From: Dillenia suffruticosa
Taxonomy: Eukaryota; Streptophyta; Magnoliopsida; Dilleniales; Dilleniaceae
Direction: 5' to 3'
Assembly: GCA_033439265.1 (NCBI GenBank)
Contig: JAVTVX010000026.1
Coordinates: 11,347,001-11,411,000, forward strand
Length of the DNA: 64,000 bases
The notes under the pieces were generated by a model that had not been told where the DNA came from, made no database searches, and saw only the letters and a list, made by a program, of their open reading frames with translations. Below are positions 61,218-64,000 of this stretch, one piece after another. The position numbers and the translations under genes are program-made. Position 1 is the stretch's first letter. The number at the start of each line of letters is the position of its first letter.

Positions 61218-61950
61218 CGCTGCCTGTTACGCCTTTTCCACTCATCCATAATCCTTCATGTCCTTTGGAATTTTGCAGTTGCTGCATCGTTTGCACTGCC
61301 CCTAATGCCCAATGATGATACTGGAAATACTGTCGTCTCAGTTTTGTTCATTCTCCATTGTCAAGAGGTGACTTGTTATTGATGAGTTGGATATGTGATG
61401 AGGGTGCTTTTGTGGGTTTTTTTGAAAAACAGTTTCTAGACTCCGAAACTCTCTATGTGGGATGACTTTGTGCGTAATGATGGTCAAAGATCTTGGAAAA
61501 CATACATATATATCCTGTTATTGTTGGCCAAAGACTCAGAGTTAAATCTTATAATGGTATTTACAAGCATGTTTTTGGTTTTTTTCTCTTCTTGTTGTTT
61601 TGTTTCGGTGAACAAAGCAATCTTTATATATTTATATCATTCACTCCTTACAGGGTGTGACATTGTCTACTTGGTTTGACTCAACTGTATGTACTCATTT
61701 ATCTGCCAATTCAAGAAGCATGATAGTTAAAGAACTGGTAATTTAATATATATAGTAATTGTGTATTGTGGAAAATTTGGCTTGCTGTATGCAGTCTTAA
61801 TGTTTATTGGTCAATGTTTTTTCTATAGGGCAATAAGAAATGATGAATCACTGATAACATACAATTTATTGAATTTATTATTATTATTATGGTTTGAATT
61901 TGAATTGTTTAATATCCTAATGGTTGGTTTTATTAAATTTTATTTTTAGG
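61218..61950. other. intergenic spacer
   Basis: Contains an echo of the 49.4-51.7 kb repeat at about 61330-61440 (gttttgttcattctcc). Otherwise AT-rich with no gene recognised. Confidence 0.4.
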
Positions 61951-62060
61951 AGATTGGATTTGAAGACCCGGAGCAAATTAGGCATAATGAAGCAAATTTT
62001 GAAGCTAATTGGATCAAGGCATCTTATTGGGCTCTGAAGGAAAGGGGCTTGAATTTTAAT
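61951..62060 (+). pseudogene. possible orphan exon, family not recognised
   Basis: After a T-rich stretch and AG, a frame reads EIGFEDPEQIRHNEANFEAN then WIKASYWALKERG with no stop. The amino acid make-up looks protein-like, unlike the AT-rich flanks. No donor, neighbouring exon or family was identified, so it may be an exon relic or captured gene piece. Confidence 0.3.
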
Positions 62061-63353
62061 TTTTGCATTCTAGTAGAGTTTTTTTATTTTTTATTTTTTA
62101 TTTTTTATTTTTTATTTTTAGTAAAAGGTTGTTTTTTTAGTAGGAGTGAGATTTGTAATTTACTTAATGGGAAGATTCCTAATTGATTTGGAAGACTAAA
62201 AGGAAGGAAAGTGTTACTAAAGGGTTATGTTGCTATTTTCAAGAAGAGGTTGGAGGACATTTATATTCTTAAAAGTAACCAAAGAAGGACATGCCATTAT
62301 TTACGTTCAAAAAAAAAAGAGAGCCGGCTGCCCATTCCTTTATTATTCTTACACAAAGGGCTGCACATACACATTAATTCCATAGGACACGGCTGCATCT
62401 TCCGAAAGAAACAGAAGTCACGAGAAGTCAAGGGCTCATTCTCTCATTAGGTTTTTTTTTTTTTTTTTTTAATTTTTTAAGAACATTAATTTTTGTGTGT
62501 TGATACTTACCACTATGAGTGACTAGTTTTTTTATTCTGATTTAAGGGAGATTTTAATCGATTGTTTTTCATTGTGAGGTTAGGTATTTAATTTAATTTC
62601 TTGTCTTTTATTCAAGTATTCGTTGATTTTTGATTTAATTTTAGGGAAACTTAATATTGGTTAATCTGATAATTTAATTCAATATTAGTTTTTCTATTAC
62701 TATCCAGGAATTCAGTGATCCGTAATTATCATGAACGAATGGTACAAGTAGTAACTAGGTTATTTTTGTTTATGAGTCTTTTACCGGTATTCAATTGACC
62801 TAGGAAATCAATGGAACAGAATTGAATAATTGCGGCTATCTCAATTGTTTATATTTTGATTTAACTGTTTTTACATAACGTAATGCTATCATTATATTGA
62901 TATGGAACACTATTGTGGCCAGTCGGTTAATGATAAGTTTTGATTGAATACTGAATTTGGTCAATTAATTTAAGAAAATACAAGATTTATTACGGCTATC
63001 TTAATAAATTTAAGGTTAAATGCTTGAATCGTAAGAATAACATTTTTAACCGATGATCAATAAGACAATCGAATATATGAACTCTTGGATCGAAATTTGG
63101 TAAATTAAATTTATTCCTTAAATTTTAGTATTTTGCATTGTTGATTTGTTTCTTATTTTTACGTTATTAATTTTTATTTAGTAATTTTTATTTTAGCAAA
63201 TTGTTTGAAAACCCCCAACTTATTTTTAACATTAATTAAGAGATTGAATTAATTAGTTTCCTTGGGATTTGACATGGTAACTACTATTACTACAGTTTGT
63301 TGTATTGGGGGAATCAGTATCAATTTGAAGATTTCGACAACCGGACCAAATTA

Positions 63354-63372
63354 TGGCGCCGTTGCCGGGGAA
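63354..63372 (+). other. gypsy primer-binding site
   Basis: TGGCGCCGTTGCCGGGGAA, the primer-binding site commonly seen in plant gypsy (Tat/Athila-type) elements. The 5' LTR should end at about 63347 (ccggacca). Its start could not be fixed; it probably covers much of 62.2-63.35 kb. Confidence 0.88.
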
Positions 63373-63381
63373 CTATTTTGA

Positions 63382-64000
63382 TTTCTTAGTTGTGTTATCT
63401 TTATTATTTGTTTTATTGACCTCTTTTATTTTATAACCCGTTCTTCTCAAGGAAATGAATTGGAATATATTCCTGAAATTGAGAAAACTGCTCGTCGATT
63501 GAGAAAGGAGGCCAGACAGAGAAAATGTAAGTTACGTCGAAAGCCAGTTTTTAACATTGATATGAAGATTTGTGACAGGTTTATTTTTGAAGAAGAAGAG
63601 GAAAAGATGGCTGATCGTGAGAGAACCTTGAAGGAATTGGCTACACCCGATCTGAATCAACAACCCTTATGTATCGAATACCCAACTCTTGAGTTAGCAT
63701 TCGAACTTAAATCTGGTTTGATTCACTTACTGCCTATTTTTTGTGGTCTCCCAGGTGATGATCCACACAAACATTTGAAGGAATTTCATATTGTCTGCTC
63801 GAGTATGAAACCCCAAGGTATGATCGAGGAACAGATTAAGCTGAGAGCCTTTCCCTTTTCCCTAAAAGATAAGGCAAAGGATTGGTTGTACTACCTACCT
63901 CCAGGTTCGATAAATACATGGAATGGGATTCAGAGATTATTTTTGGAAAAATTTTTCCCTACATCTAGGGCTGCCAACATTCGAAAGGAGATATGTGAAA
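63382..64000 (+). CDS. Ty3/gypsy gag polyprotein, N-terminal part, runs off window
   Basis: Open from 63382 (after a stop at 63379) to the right edge, with no internal stop. The first ATGs in frame are at 63562 and 63607; MADRERTLKELATPDLN from 63607 is a plausible start. Basic leader: IEKTARRLRKEARQRKCKLR. The retrotransposon gag domain follows: GLPGDDPHKHLKEFHIVC, AFPFSLKDKAKDWLYYLP and FLEKFFPTSRAANIRKEI. Gag forms the particle that packages element RNA. The clean frame suggests a younger insertion than the other LTR elements here. Confidence 0.9.

Overview
The window looks like nuclear DNA from a flowering plant, probably a eudicot. It holds three spliced plant-type genes with GT-AG introns, in AT-rich sequence packed with plant transposon families: Ty1/copia, Ty3/gypsy, a TRIM-like element, a LINE of the type that ends in a TTG-rich tail, SINE-like inserts, CACTA and hAT. 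Nothing bacterial, organellar or viral was seen. The species cannot be named from this sequence.

Genes (all on the minus strand). (1) A dynein light chain (LC8-type) gene with exons at 3823-3578 and 619-464. (2) A five-exon GDSL esterase/lipase at 18812-16455. (3) A four-exon PLAC8-domain gene of the PLANT CADMIUM RESISTANCE family at 25293-24227. All three can be spliced in silico into uninterrupted proteins (133, 396 and 196 aa) with family motifs intact. No operon-like logic applies, and their only visible link is proximity.

Layout. 1-4.3 kb: dynein gene with a LINE relic in its intron. 5.6-14.6 kb: a diverged long direct duplication (copy A 5.6-8.7, copy B 10.4-14.6) around a gypsy-derived fragment with a minisatellite. 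Copy B carries a complete small LTR element with a perfect 5-bp target duplication. 15.5-19.2 kb: GDSL gene. 19.2-23.7 kb: broken copia element with both LTRs. 24.2-26.0 kb: PLAC8 gene and its duplicated upstream region. 26.8-29.0 kb: CACTA element 1. 29.2-29.6 kb: solo-LTR-like sequence. 30.3-33.7 kb: truncated copia. 33.8-34.5 kb: second copy of the GDSL 3' flank. 34.6-40.2 kb: heavily decayed copia with one 1.6-kb LTR. 40.2-41.0 kb: CACTA element 2 (truncated). 41.2-47.9 kb: gypsy element with two LTRs. 48-49.3 kb: second copies of sequence flanking the PLAC8 and GDSL genes, plus an RNase H pseudogene. 49.3-52.5 and 55.3-58.2 kb: diverged tandem and dispersed repeats. 52.6-54.8 kb: hAT element. 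58.9-61.2 kb: CACTA element 3. 63.35 kb to the right edge: start of a gypsy element (primer-binding site and gag).

The most notable observations are: a short tRNA-head SINE-like family with at least five insertions, each framed by 12-17-bp direct repeats; CACTA elements without transposase that carry tRNA-like A/B-box modules next to GC-rich blocks; paralogous 'empty sites' that date several insertions; and a gypsy copy whose outer edge carries a primer-binding-like site, a gag-like start and a poly(A) run. Duplication, LTR and repeat limits were read by eye and are approximate unless a target duplication is given.
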